A stretch of DNA of 64,000 nucleotides from contig NZ_JBDOIO010000005.1 in assembly GCF_039831995.1 (NCBI RefSeq), forward strand, positions 124,001-188,000, read 5' to 3'. Source of the stretch: Paenibacillus pabuli. GTDB lineage: Bacteria; Bacillota; Bacilli; Paenibacillales; Paenibacillaceae. Below are positions 1-9,459 of the stretch, in pieces (within the stretch, counting starts at the first letter, position 1; each line of letters opens with the position of its first letter). The translations under genes and the position numbers were made by a program. The notes below the pieces were generated by a model. That model searched no databases. It was given only the letters and a program-made list of their open reading frames with translations, and had not been told where the DNA came from.

Positions 1-2606
1 TCTGGCTTCAGATGTTGAAGTGGTACATTCGAAGGCCACAGCTCATACGCCGGCTTGGATTTGCGGAGCTTTTTCAAAAAGGAGAATCCTCGTTCCGCAG
101 CACGAGCTGCAATAGCGTCACGACGCACAACGTAATCCGGGTGGTCTGGCTGACTGTGAATAGCCTCTTCGGCATAGGCAAGAGCCTGATCCCATTCATG
201 TTTATCGTAATACACCATGCTTAGCACACTGCACACATCGCCCCGCAGACCTGCGCCGTAGGCTTTGCCCAATTCAAGAATGGCTTGATCCATATCCCCT
301 GCATGATAGGCTGCAATCCCGGAATACAACCAAATGTGAGGGTCGATATCCCCGGGCTCTTCTCCGTCCACATAGGCTTCTACATAAACACGGACACTTC
401 CCCAGTCTTGGACCTCTACCAGATATCGTGTAATGAACAGCAGCCCCCACGTTTCGACTGTCTCCATGTTGGACATCATCTCCGCAAGCTTGTTCAAGTA
501 TGAATCTTTGTCCTCCATATCAGACTCCATCACACAAACGACAGCCATTTTGGCAAGCTCATATACGTTGGGATGTTCGTTTAACCCATTGACGTATGTA
601 TGGTGTGCCGGCATAAGCTGCCCTTGTAAACGCAGGATGTCTCCTTCAATTAAAGGTCCGTCCTGGTCCTCCGGATTCTCGCTCCGGAATTGCCGAATAT
701 CCTGCAGTGCCTGTTCCATCTCCCCAAGCCTCGCTCGCGCAATGGCCAGGTAATAATAAATGACTGCTTCATGCTCATAAACCAAAGAAGTTTCAAGGGA
801 ATGCACAGCTTCGGTATACTGCCCCAGTTTCAGATGTGCGAACCCTTTCCGGTACCAGGCGTTTGCAAAGTCATGCTCTTTAACCACAACGATCTCATAA
901 TCGGCAAGCGCTTCTTCATAACGGCCCATTCTAAAATAACAAAGTGCCCGCAGCGAATAATACTCATACGGTTCGGAATTCAGCTCAATCGCCTGACCTG
1001 ACAGTTCAATGGCCGGCTCAAGCTGATCTTCCCTCTGGTAAGCACTCGCCAGCAAATGCTTGACCTCAGCGTGGGACGAATCCATTTCCGCCGCTCTGCC
1101 CAGATCCTGTATGGCAGCCGCATTATTGTCCATGCGCAGATGCAGTTGTCCCCGTTCAAGCAAAATCGGAAAGCCGCTGATCCCTTCCCTGCTCGCAGCA
1201 GCTTCAGCATACTGAAGGGCTTCGATTCCTTCCTCGCCTTTGCCGATTCGAACAAAGCCCTGTGCCCAGAGCAGATATAATGCCGCATCCAGCTCTTCGT
1301 TTACGTTAATTTCGCCCAAATACTCAACAAGCTGTTCATCGTTCCACAGTTCGGCATACCCCTCGGCAGCTTCACGCTGAAGCGTGCGCCGAACGACCGT
1401 ATCCGTTTCCTGCTCAGCTAGTTTGATCTTATGCTCAACCCGTTTCTGTTTCAGTTCCAGCAGTGTAATCTGCATCTCCACATCATGAGGATGCTGCGTG
1501 AGGATCTGCTCAACCATATGGAGTGCTGTTTCCACTTCCCCCTTCTCCTGATAAAACAAGACTAGTCCACACCATGCATCCAGTTGGTGAGGTTCGCGTT
1601 CCAGCACCTTGCGGTATAGCTGCTCGGCCTGCTCCTTCTGTCCGGCGCCATACAGCAACCTTGCACTATGCAGCAGTCCATCCACTGCATCCGGTTCGAG
1701 TGCAGCCAACCTTTCAAACAATACCAGAGCGGCGTCTTCCTCCTTGTTCCACAGGCGGAATTTGGCGGCCAGACGGATCAGATCCGGGTCAACAGGATAC
1801 AGTGCCATACCTGCATCAATGTGTGATCCGGCTTCCGCAATATCACCTTGAAGCATCAGTTGGAATGCAGTCTCACGCAGACGAATGAAGGTCTCATAGT
1901 CCACATCCCTCCCCGGATCGAACGTGTCATAACGAAGTTCCCACGGACGTCCCAATTCCAAGCCAGGGTACTCTGCGATCTCCTCTGGAAGCACCTCTTT
2001 CAGCTCTTCCCGCTGTTCAGTCCAGCTGAAGAAGTCATCCAACCGCCCCCAGACGGCTTTCGGTAAAAAAGGACGTTCATACAGCATGCGCAGCAATTCC
2101 GTTCCCGTATAAAATTTCACATCCAGCTGCCATAGTTCCTCGCTCTGCAGCCAGTCCTCCCATACGGCCGAATCTGCCCGTTTGAATACATTCTCTACAA
2201 TATAACGTGCTTGTTCCAGCAAATGGACCGTGTCATCCACTGCCGCTGGATCTTGAAGCGAAGTCGCTGCCGTCTCCACAGGAGCATCCCATTGGTCCAC
2301 GGTAAAGTACACGGGACCTTCTTCGGATTCGGACGCAGCTTCTTGCAGAGAGCCTTCCGTCGGAACAGAGCGGGATTCCATGTCAGGCTGCTTCAGTGCT
2401 TGCGATTCTGCTTGCACTGCAAGCAGCTCCTGATCCGGCATCGGTTCTTTCGCAGCCTTCAGAGCCTGCTCGTAAGCCAAGCGCAATTCTTGGAACCCTT
2501 CCGGATCGTCTTCCGGATGCGTGCTTCGAAGCTGCTTCGCATACGCACGTCTGATGGCTCCCGTATCCTGCGTAGGCTCAAGCCCCAATCTTGTCCAGAT
2601 GTCCAT
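1..2606 (-). CDS. J-domain/TPR protein, 3'-truncated by window edge
   Basis: Open frame from the ATG at 2606 to the window edge, so the C-terminus is missing; at least 868 codons are visible. The first 50 residues resemble a J-domain helix II/III ([17 protein letters not shown]), with HPE where the canonical motif is HPD. The rest is rich in TPR-like helical pairs, for example [20 protein letters not shown] near the visible C-terminus. It starts 7 bases after the stop of the HscC-type Hsp70 gene, so the two are very probably co-transcribed. By analogy with E. coli HscC and its J-domain partner, it is inferred to be the dedicated co-chaperone or client adaptor. The pairing is a strong guess; substrate and location are unknown. 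Confidence 0.75.
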   Translation of the reverse strand, partial: MDIWTRLGLEPTQDTGAIRRAYAKQLRSTHPEDDPEGFQELRLAYEQALKAAKEPMPDQELLAVQAESQALKQPDMESRSVPTEGSLQEAASESEEGPVYFTVDQWDAPVETAATSLQDPAAVDDTVHLLEQARYIVENVFKRADSAVWEDWLQSEELWQLDVKFYTGTELLRMLYERPFLPKAVWGRLDDFFSWTEQREELKEVLPEEIAEYPGLELGRPWELRYDTFDPGRDVDYETFIRLRETAFQLMLQGDIAEAGSHIDAGMALYPVDPDLIRLAAKFRLWNKEEDAALVLFERLAALEPDAVDGLLHSARLLYGAGQKEQAEQLYRKVLEREPHQLDAWCGLVLFYQEKGEVETALHMVEQILTQHPHDVEMQITLLELKQKRVEHKIKLAEQETDTVVRRTLQREAAEGYAELWNDEQLVEYLGEINVNEELDAALYLLWAQGFVRIGKGEEGIEALQYAEAAASREGISGFPILLERGQLHLRMDNNAAAIQDLGRAAEMDSSHAEVKHLLASAYQREDQLEPAIELSGQAIELNSEPYEYYSLRALCYFRMGRYEEALADYEIVVVKEHDFANAWYRKGFAHLKLGQYTEAVHSLETSLVYEHEAVIYYYLAIARARLGEMEQALQDIRQFRSENPEDQDGPLIEGDILRLQGQLMPAHHTYVNGLNEHPNVYELAKMAVVCVMESDMEDKDSYLNKLAEMMSNMETVETWGLLFITRYLVEVQDWGSVRVYVEAYVDGEEPGDIDPHIWLYSGIAAYHAGDMDQAILELGKAYGAGLRGDVCSVLSMVYYDKHEWDQALAYAEEAIHSQPDHPDYVVRRDAIAARAAERGFSFLKKLRKSKPAYELWPSNVPLQHLKP

Positions 2607-2613
2607 TCACGTA

Positions 2614-4311
2614 TCACTCCCGCACTCTTTCAATTTGATCCAGCACTTCCTTCAACTTTTCTGCTTCTTTCCTGATCTCACGGTCATCCTGGCGTTTAAG
2701 GGTCTCTTCGAACTGCAGCATGACCTCGGCAATGATCGTACGGTACTCAGCGAGTGACTCTTCATACATCCGTTCTCCGCGAGCCAAAAGCAAACGGTTC
2801 TCCATCCGGTCCCGCGGATGGATCTTGATCGCTTCCAGTGCCTTGAACCGCTCGGCAATTTCCTCCTTGGACAGGTCACTTTCCTTGCCCTGAATAATCG
2901 CTACCTTTTTCTCGCCTGTCTCCACCGAAGACACTTCCACTTCCAGAATGCCGTTAATATCGTACGTGAATCGGATGTCCACGGCCTGTTGCCCTGCCGG
3001 TGCAGGCGGTACCGAGATCGTAAGTTCCCCCAGCTTGACATTGTTCTTCGCCAGTCGGCTCTCCCCTTGATAAATATCCGCTGTAATCGATGCCTGATTG
3101 TTGTGCATCGTATAATACCGCTCCACTTTACTAACGGGGATAACCGTATTCCGTTCAATGATCGGCGCAAACATGCCTGATTCGAATCGTCCATTACCCA
3201 GCGACATCGATACAGAGGTTCCCAGTGTATACGGGCATACATCTGTCAGAATCACTTCCTCTAGGTCGGCATGGCGTTCCTTCATTGCTGCCTGAATCCC
3301 CACACCAAGAGCAACAGCCTCATCCGGATGCAGATGGTTCGCAGGCAGTCGGCCAAACAATTTGCCTGTAAACGAATAAATAAGCGGCATGCGCGTAGCC
3401 CCGCCTACCAGGATTACGGCATCCAGCTCATTTAATTTGACTGAAGCATCGCGCAATGCACGCTCGACCGGTTTTTGCAATCGTGCCAGTAATGGTTTAG
3501 CCGCCTGATCGAATTTTGCACGGTCAACACGAAGCTCCTTTAGTCCCTCGTCCAGCGTTAAGGACATCATCCCTTCACGTCCATCAACAAGTGCACGTTT
3601 GCATGACTCCGCCTGCTTCCAAAGGGCTGACTGCGCCTTGCCTGACAACGTATCTTGCTGTATCTGATGCTGCTCGGCAAACATGTCCGCAAGCAGTCTT
3701 GTGAAATCCTCACCACCCAGGAAGTTATCTCCGGCAACCGACTTCACCTCCATAATCTGATCAAACAGTTCCAGCACGGATACATCAAATGTACCGCCGC
3801 CCAGATCAAATACCAGGAATTTCGTTTCCGGCTGCTGTTGATGCAGACCGTATGCTATCGCCGCTGCTGTAGGTTCGCTGAGCAAACGCTCTACCTTGAG
3901 ACCAGCCAGTTCCCCTGCTCGCTGTGTAGCCTTGCGCTGGGCATCGTTGAAATATGCAGGCACGCTAATAACCGCTTCGGTCACGGGCTCCCCCAGGTAG
4001 GCTTCAGCATCCGCCTTCAGCGATTTCAATATAAAGGCCGATAATTCTTCCGGCAAAAAATGATATGTACCCAAATGGAATGTTCGACCTGTTCCCATAT
4101 ACCTTTTGAAGACAGAAGCCGTACGCTCCGGGTGTGTAATCAGCCGTTCTTTAGCTACTTCACCCACGAGGATCTCACCGTTGTCGTCCACACTCACGAC
4201 GGAAGGTGTGAGGCGGTTGCCGAGTGCATTTGGAATAATAACGGGTTCTCCGCCAGCCCAGCAGGATACCAGGCTGTTCGTTGTTCCCAGATCAATACCG
4301 ATGATTGTCAT
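2614..4311 (-). CDS. hscC: HscC-type Hsp70 family chaperone
   Basis: ATP-dependent Hsp70 chaperone of 565 residues. The nucleotide-binding domain shows the phosphate-1 motif GIDLGTTNSL near residue 5, VISVPAYFNDAQRKAT, the phosphate-2 motif LVFDLGGGTFDVSVLE and an adenosine-type motif VILVGGATRMPL. A short substrate-binding domain follows (DVCPYTLGTSVS, IIERNTVIPVSK). It lacks the long C-terminal lid of DnaK, and length and motif wording match E. coli HscC rather than housekeeping DnaK. The ATG at 4311 is chosen because MTIIGIDLGTTNS is the normal family start and a GAGGG lies 10 bases upstream; an upstream in-frame start at 4365 would add 18 unlikely residues. The neighbour is a J-domain/TPR protein. 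Confidence 0.88.
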   Translation of the reverse strand: MTIIGIDLGTTNSLVSCWAGGEPVIIPNALGNRLTPSVVSVDDNGEILVGEVAKERLITHPERTASVFKRYMGTGRTFHLGTYHFLPEELSAFILKSLKADAEAYLGEPVTEAVISVPAYFNDAQRKATQRAGELAGLKVERLLSEPTAAAIAYGLHQQQPETKFLVFDLGGGTFDVSVLELFDQIMEVKSVAGDNFLGGEDFTRLLADMFAEQHQIQQDTLSGKAQSALWKQAESCKRALVDGREGMMSLTLDEGLKELRVDRAKFDQAAKPLLARLQKPVERALRDASVKLNELDAVILVGGATRMPLIYSFTGKLFGRLPANHLHPDEAVALGVGIQAAMKERHADLEEVILTDVCPYTLGTSVSMSLGNGRFESGMFAPIIERNTVIPVSKVERYYTMHNNQASITADIYQGESRLAKNNVKLGELTISVPPAPAGQQAVDIRFTYDINGILEVEVSSVETGEKKVAIIQGKESDLSKEEIAERFKALEAIKIHPRDRMENRLLLARGERMYEESLAEYRTIIAEVMLQFEETLKRQDDREIRKEAEKLKEVLDQIERVRE

Positions 4312-4660
4312 GAAGTATTTACCCTCTTTCTGTTCAACATCTATAAATGGCACAGGACAATCCAACAGGCCTTGTTATATGCTGGCATACACAAGTCTGG
4401 CATATCTGATGGACCCTGTCTAATTAACGCCTTACCAAACAATTTATCATAGATTAACAACCCGAGGACATAGGTATAACCTCACTGATTTACCCAAAAG
4501 CCGTCACCATGAATCAGACCCTAGGCACCTTCCTGACCTAATAACAGCCCAAAAACCGGATACACAAATGTGCACCCGGCCGTTCGGAATTTATGAAGTC
4601 TTTCTGTTGATGAAATGAACTAAGAACTTATCCTGAATTGCCGAATCACATGTCCATAGG
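4312..4660. other. Intergenic region between hscC and lnrN-like gene
   Basis: About 350 bases without a credible gene. It contains the terminator of the ABC transporter operon at 4551-4579. The remainder should hold the hscC promoter, but no convincing sigma-A pair was found. Confidence 0.6.
4551..4579 (-). terminator. Rho-independent terminator of the lnrLMN-like operon
   Basis: On the minus strand CCGG-G-TGCACA is followed by TTGTGTA-T-CCGG and then TTTTT, a hairpin with a U-run about 80 bases past the last transporter gene. Confidence 0.65.
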
Positions 4661-5845
4661 TTATGCGTCCACACCTGGCTGATTGGGACGAAGAATAACA
4701 GATCCAACCGTCAGCAATATCGCAGCCATGCCACACAGAATAAGTAGCGGCAGTTTGATGTCGGACAACGTGCCGCCTGCAGAGATCGTTTCAACCGCTT
4801 GAATCGTCCATTTTTGCGGGACAAAGTTCGCCAGCTTTTGCATATAGTCCGGCATAATCGACAGCGGCCAGAAGCACCCTCCAATCATGCAGGTTGGTGT
4901 GATGATAAGCGAGTTCAGGACGTTTGCATTTTTGGATTCGCGAATCAATCCGGCGACTGTACTCGCAATGCCCATGGAGACCAGCATAAATGCAGCCAGG
5001 ATGAGGAAATGTACACCAAATGGAATACCCGCATCATAATGCAGTACCCACCGGCTGATCCCCAGCACCAGTACAATTTGAATCATGCCGATGGCAAAGC
5101 TGCCCAGGAAATTACCGAGAGCAATTTCATACGCACGAACAGGAGCGGTGTACACTCTGGCCATCGTCCGCTGCCTGCGATCTTCCATAATGACAGCCAC
5201 TGCGCTGGTCAGCAGTCCCATCATGAACATGATCGTAAATCCGGTCACATTGTTCAGTCCTGGTTTGGGATACATTTGCAGGTCGGTAGCTTCGCCGGAG
5301 ATCTGATGTTCCGCCGTTTTCTGCAGCAGCTGTTCGAATGGCTCTTGAGCTGCTGCCGATTCTGCCATTTGTCCTTGACTTGAAGCTGCGCTCGCTGCTG
5401 CAAGCACGACCTGGGCCGACTGATGCAGTCCGGCGGCCATCCCTTCGACTGCAGCCCGCAACGTGTAGGAACTCTCACTGACACGAAGTTCAACCAGCTC
5501 AACCGATACCTGCTTCCCTTGCAGCAAGTCATCTGTATAATGAGCAGGTATAACGATCCCCGAATTCCCCTTTTGCCGGGTAATGGCTTCTCGCAGTTCT
5601 GCCTCCGTGTTCATAGGCTTGAGCAGATATTCTTCCTTCTTGGAAAGTTCATTCACAATCCATGCACCCGCTGCCCCTTGATCCTCGTTTACATAAGGAA
5701 TAACCGCCCGCGTGGCTTGCTCACTCCCAAATAACGCAACTGCGCCTGTGACAACAAGGCAGGGAAGCAGCAGAAACGCCATAAATCCTCGTTTGCGTCC
5801 TATGGTGCGTTTGATCATTAACCAGGCAATATTCAGACTATTCAT
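4661..5845 (-). CDS. lnrN: ABC-2 type permease, LnrN-like
   Basis: Membrane subunit of an ABC exporter, 394 residues. One N-terminal transmembrane helix (about residues 20-42) is followed by a large extracytoplasmic domain (to about 195), then five hydrophobic segments in the C-terminal half, the ABC2_membrane_3 architecture. It overlaps the preceding permease gene by 8 bases, so translation is probably coupled. An ATPase plus two permeases of 311, 394 and 394 residues beside a NarL-type two-component system is the arrangement of B. subtilis lnrLMN (yfiLMN), which exports linearmycin-type polyenes. The drug substrate here is inferred only; another amphipathic antibiotic is possible. Confidence 0.75.
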   Translation of the reverse strand: MNSLNIAWLMIKRTIGRKRGFMAFLLLPCLVVTGAVALFGSEQATRAVIPYVNEDQGAAGAWIVNELSKKEEYLLKPMNTEAELREAITRQKGNSGIVIPAHYTDDLLQGKQVSVELVELRVSESSYTLRAAVEGMAAGLHQSAQVVLAAASAASSQGQMAESAAAQEPFEQLLQKTAEHQISGEATDLQMYPKPGLNNVTGFTIMFMMGLLTSAVAVIMEDRRQRTMARVYTAPVRAYEIALGNFLGSFAIGMIQIVLVLGISRWVLHYDAGIPFGVHFLILAAFMLVSMGIASTVAGLIRESKNANVLNSLIITPTCMIGGCFWPLSIMPDYMQKLANFVPQKWTIQAVETISAGGTLSDIKLPLLILCGMAAILLTVGSVILRPNQPGVDA

Positions 5846-7022
5846 AGCGATATCCCACCTTCCCGTAGATCACAGCTGCAATGGTAAGCAAGACGGCACT
5901 CACAACACCGAGCATGAGGATATTATGCATAATCTCGCTCATCGAAGCATCCAGCATCATTCGCAGGAAACTCTGCAGGGCCCAGTGATTCACCGTAAAT
6001 TCACCAATCCGCTGTACAAAATCAATGGCAATCGGCGTGAACCCGCCGCTAATAAACGTCATGGCAATGATGATGCCCTGCATTAACGCACTTGCGGATG
6101 CCGCATTCTTGCTCACGAGTGCCACAATCACACCGATCATCATCGAAGATATGGTAATCAGTACGCAGATCAGAACAATCAGCCAAGGATGTGTCCCCCA
6201 ATTCACGCCGTATAGCCAGTAGGTCATCAGCACAATAATCAGCGCCTGCATGAAGGCCAGGAGGCTGTTGCCCGCAATTTTCCCTGCAAAAATGACACCA
6301 TTGCCTACGGGAGCGGCCTGCAGGCGGGTTAAGGTTTTTTTGTCCCGCTCACTAAAAAGGCTGTTGCTCGTCGTCATGCCTGCGTATAACATAAACATGG
6401 CCAGCATGGATGCAGCATAATATTGAGAGGCACTGTATGAGGTACCTGCTGTTCCAGGATTACTGACGTTAACATAGGAGATATTGCCCGAGCCCTCGTC
6501 AGTCATGAATGCCATGGCCATACTTGCTTCCGGTCCCAGCACTTCTACTGTTGCCATATGCCTGTTCAGTTCATCCGTGAAGCGAGTAAACAACGTCTCA
6601 CCTACGATGTTCAGCGTGCTGTCTTTTCCCAGAATCCATTGCAGTTTGGCGTCTTCCCCCTTCGCCATCCGTTCCTCCAGATCGGGTGGGATTAAGACTG
6701 CAAAATCGAGTTCACCTTGCCGGAGACCACGCACTGCATCCTCCTCAGTCGTAAAACGCTGTACTTTCATCATTTCGGCTACAGCCGGAGCCGCCACAAA
6801 TGCATTCAGGGCTTCCGTAACTGAACCTGAACTCGAACCTGTCTGAATCACTCCCACGCTTACCCGGCCAGGAACGTTGTCCTTCCCCGTATCCATCGTA
6901 CTTGATAACGCAGCCCCCAAGATAAAGATTAACAGCAGCGGTAGAACAAACAAGTTTAGGAGAACAGATCGGATTCTCAGAATCCGCCTTATTTCAAAGA
7001 TGCAAATATGCCAAATGTTCAT
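5838..7022 (-). CDS. lnrM: ABC-2 type permease, LnrM-like
   Basis: Second exporter membrane subunit, 394 residues: an N-terminal transmembrane segment (LLNLFVLPLLLIFILGAAL), a large extracytoplasmic domain and five C-terminal helices, paralogous to its neighbour. A GTG at 7031 lies directly on an AGGAGG and cannot use it, whereas the ATG at 7022 is 8 bases downstream of that AGGAGG, so 7022 is taken as the start. It follows the ATPase gene after 12 bases and overlaps the next permease gene. It is expected to form a heterodimeric channel with LnrN. Substrate as for the whole operon: probably a membrane-active antibiotic, not proven. Confidence 0.75.
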   Translation of the reverse strand: MNIWHICIFEIRRILRIRSVLLNLFVLPLLLIFILGAALSSTMDTGKDNVPGRVSVGVIQTGSSSGSVTEALNAFVAAPAVAEMMKVQRFTTEEDAVRGLRQGELDFAVLIPPDLEERMAKGEDAKLQWILGKDSTLNIVGETLFTRFTDELNRHMATVEVLGPEASMAMAFMTDEGSGNISYVNVSNPGTAGTSYSASQYYAASMLAMFMLYAGMTTSNSLFSERDKKTLTRLQAAPVGNGVIFAGKIAGNSLLAFMQALIIVLMTYWLYGVNWGTHPWLIVLICVLITISSMMIGVIVALVSKNAASASALMQGIIIAMTFISGGFTPIAIDFVQRIGEFTVNHWALQSFLRMMLDASMSEIMHNILMLGVVSAVLLTIAAVIYGKVGYRYE

Positions 7023-7034
7023 CAAAGCCACCTC

Positions 7035-7970
7035 CTAATCCCGCAGCGTGCGGCCGGTCAGATTGAGGAACAATGTCTCCAGATCAGGCTCCTCAACCTT
7101 AAGCGACTGAATGGCAATCTCGTGTTTGCTGCAGATGAAAAGGATATCCTGCAGATCCTGCTGAGCCGAAGGCAGCGTAATGGTCAGGGTGTCTCCTGCA
7201 GCTTCTACCGCACGCACACGCGGATGGAGCCTCAGTTCCTCAACGGCACCGGGTCCAATTCCCGATGCGGTTAGCAAGATCTTCTCCTCGGACGCTACCC
7301 GCTCTCTCAGCTCTGCTTCGGTGCCGCAGGCAATGATGTGTCCCTGATCCATAATCGCTACCCGGTTACTGATCGCCGCGACTTCTTCCATGTAATGGCT
7401 TGTGTAGATAATGGTTGAGCCCATTTTATTTAGCGTGCGCACGGATTCCAAAATATGATTCCGCGACTGGGGATCGATCCCCACCGTTGGCTCATCCATA
7501 ATAATCAGATCCGGCCGGTGCATAATCGCACACGCAATGTTCAGCCTGCGCTTCATTCCGCCAGAGAAAGTGGATGGGGCATCCTTCGCTTTATCCTGCA
7601 ACCCGACAAATTCGAGCGATTCCTGCACTCTCTCCTTCAACAGTTTCCCGCGCAGTCCGTATAGCCTGGCAAAAAAAGTGACATTCTCTGCAGCAGTCAT
7701 CGCTTCATACAGAGCCAGGTCCTGCGGCACGAGTCCAATCCTGCGTTTGACTTCAAGCGGCCGCTCCTTGACTGAGATGCCATCCAGCCGGATTTCGCCC
7801 TGTTCGATGCCGAGCAGACCGGCAATCATGCTGATGGTGGTGCTTTTGCCTGCACCGTTCGGTCCTAAGAGTCCAAAAATCTCCCCTTTATCCACACTCA
7901 GGTTCAAATGATCCACCGAGAGTTTACTGCCGTATCGTTTGACCACATGTTCCATTTCTAGAATAGCCAT
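7035..7970 (-). CDS. lnrL: ABC transporter ATPase, LnrL-like
   Basis: Cytoplasmic ATP-binding subunit, 311 residues, the same length as B. subtilis LnrL/YfiL. Walker A is GLLGPNGAGKSTTISM, the signature is FSGGMKRRLNIA, Walker B is LIIMDEPTVGIDP, and the switch histidine is in IIYTSHYMEE. The C-terminal 90 residues form the accessory domain usual in drug-resistance exporters of this class. The start is the ATG at 7970 with GAGGAG 10 bases upstream. It is first in a three-gene operon divergent from the sensor kinase gene, and the shared 200-base region carries a palindrome likely bound by the response regulator. Confidence 0.85.
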   Translation of the reverse strand: MAILEMEHVVKRYGSKLSVDHLNLSVDKGEIFGLLGPNGAGKSTTISMIAGLLGIEQGEIRLDGISVKERPLEVKRRIGLVPQDLALYEAMTAAENVTFFARLYGLRGKLLKERVQESLEFVGLQDKAKDAPSTFSGGMKRRLNIACAIMHRPDLIIMDEPTVGIDPQSRNHILESVRTLNKMGSTIIYTSHYMEEVAAISNRVAIMDQGHIIACGTEAELRERVASEEKILLTASGIGPGAVEELRLHPRVRAVEAAGDTLTITLPSAQQDLQDILFICSKHEIAIQSLKVEEPDLETLFLNLTGRTLRD

Positions 7971-8024
7971 TGCTTATACACTCCTCTTCCACTCCAGCAT
8001 CCCGCCGCCGGATTTCATATCTGT

Positions 8025-8030
8025 ATTGTA
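8025..8030 (-). promoter_or_regulatory. Possible -10 (TACAAT) for the lnrLMN-like operon
   Basis: TACAAT on the minus strand, about 55 bases upstream of the ATPase start. No good -35 is present, which would fit an activator-dependent promoter with the 8078-8089 palindrome about 65 bases upstream of the inferred start site. Confidence 0.35.
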
Positions 8031-8077
8031 CCGAATCCAACAGTCCCGCAAAGGTACAAAAGGTCATGAGATTAAGG

Positions 8078-8089
8078 TGACTTAAGTCA
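8078..8089. promoter_or_regulatory. Perfect 12-bp palindrome, candidate response-regulator operator
   Basis: TGACTTAAGTCA reads the same on both strands and lies midway between the divergent kinase and exporter genes. Its centre is about 44 bases upstream of the inferred kinase-operon start site, at the -35 position, where no -35 hexamer is visible. Binding by the adjacent NarL-family regulator is inferred from position. Confidence 0.5.
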
Positions 8090-8112
8090 TCTCCTGCAGA
8101 AGAAGCAGGCTG

Positions 8113-8121
8113 TGCTATAAT
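8113..8121 (+). promoter_or_regulatory. Extended -10 promoter for the lnrJK-like operon
   Basis: TGCTATAAT is a perfect extended -10 (TGnTATAAT), about 55 bases upstream of the kinase start. The region 17 bases upstream has no TTGACA-like hexamer but does have the palindrome. Confidence 0.55.
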
Positions 8122-8175
8122 CAGGGGTGCATTACCCGTAATTTCCCATTCTATTTTAAAAGGATGTTCTTGCCT

Positions 8176-9441
8176 ATGCCGATGCGTATACTGCAATACG
8201 GTTTAATTCTCGTTCCTGCTGTCCTGTACCTTTTGATGCAGCCCTTGGACCGGGAAGATTTATATACGCTGTATATCATCATCGCCCTCGGATTCGCTGT
8301 CTGCAAAGACTTCGCCCGTTCTCGTGCTCGACATTTGCTTCTCGTTCTGGCCGAAATACTCTGGTCCTGCTGGATGATTGCCTTATACGGACCCTTCATG
8401 TTGTTTTTGTCCTTATCTATACTCTATGTATTTATGTATCGCCTTGAAGGGACATCTCGCTGGTTGATGTTTGGAGTTCAGCTTGTCGCCAGCAATATTG
8501 CGCTGCATTGGCATAACGCTCCACCCCAGGAGCTGCTTCCTTGGTATACCTCAATACCAATCGACCCTGGATTTCCATTCATGGAAGAGACCACTGAAAG
8601 GATTGTGGGAAACCTGCTCCTTGTCCTTACCGCCGCACTCTCCTGGCAGGGTTCCAGAATGGCAAGCAGTCACGGACAGCTGGAACAGGTATACGACGAG
8701 CTTCGCAGCAAACATTTCGAGCTTCAGGATGCACGTGCACAACTGCTGCTGTTTACGAAGCAGCTCGAAGGCGTGGCCCAGGCGGAAGAGCGGACACGGA
8801 TTTCAAGGCAGCTTCACGACGATATAGGACACCGTCTTATTCGTACGAAAATGATGTCTGAGGCTGCCCTGTTAACCCTTCCTTTGGACACCAAACAGGG
8901 TACGGAAATGGTAAGACAAATACGTGATCAGTTGGCGGCAAGCATGGATGATATGCGCACCACACTTCACAAGATGCGGTCTGATTCGTATGTATCCGAT
9001 GCCTATTCACTAGATCATCTGTTGGAAGAAGTGGGCAGAGAGACCGGTGTGAAGACGAGTTATGAAGTCCGTGGCCCATCCCGAGAGCTGTATCCGAGCA
9101 TACAGATCGTATTATATAAAAATGCCAAAGAAGCGCTGACCAATGCTCTGCGACACGGAAACGCAAGTTCAATTACGGTGGAAATGGCATTTGGAGAACG
9201 CGAGGTTTGCATGACCGTCAGTAATGATGGGAAAATCAGAACCCGGCAACCCTCAAAGGCCCCACATAAGGGAATGCGGTCCGGCAGGGGCTCAACAGAA
9301 GAGTCAACCAAGCCAGGCATGGGACACGAAGGGATGCGATTGCGTACAGAATCCATTGGAGGCCAGCTCGAGATCCGATCGATTTTTCCCTACACCGTGA
9401 TTACACGCCTGCCCATGGCGAATAAAGCTGATTTGATCTGA
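8176..9441 (+). CDS. lnrJ: NarL-family sensor histidine kinase, LnrJ-like
   Basis: Membrane sensor kinase of about 421 residues. The first 150 residues carry four or five hydrophobic helices with almost no external loop, suggesting sensing within the membrane. The HisKA_3 phosphoacceptor is in RISRQLHDDIGHRL (about residue 215), the N-box is NAKEALTNALRHGN, and a G-box-like GMGHEGMRLRTESIGGQLEI is near the end. A low-complexity linker (residues 355-380) separates N and G boxes. Start choice is uncertain: ATG at 8164 is too close to AAAAGGA, 8176 is 11 bases from it, and 8182 is also possible. It precedes its response regulator by 18 bases and is divergent from the exporter it probably controls. 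Confidence 0.8.
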   Translation: MPMRILQYGLILVPAVLYLLMQPLDREDLYTLYIIIALGFAVCKDFARSRARHLLLVLAEILWSCWMIALYGPFMLFLSLSILYVFMYRLEGTSRWLMFGVQLVASNIALHWHNAPPQELLPWYTSIPIDPGFPFMEETTERIVGNLLLVLTAALSWQGSRMASSHGQLEQVYDELRSKHFELQDARAQLLLFTKQLEGVAQAEERTRISRQLHDDIGHRLIRTKMMSEAALLTLPLDTKQGTEMVRQIRDQLAASMDDMRTTLHKMRSDSYVSDAYSLDHLLEEVGRETGVKTSYEVRGPSRELYPSIQIVLYKNAKEALTNALRHGNASSITVEMAFGEREVCMTVSNDGKIRTRQPSKAPHKGMRSGRGSTEESTKPGMGHEGMRLRTESIGGQLEIRSIFPYTVITRLPMANKADLI

Positions 9442-9459
9442 AAGGAAGGGATGATGCTT

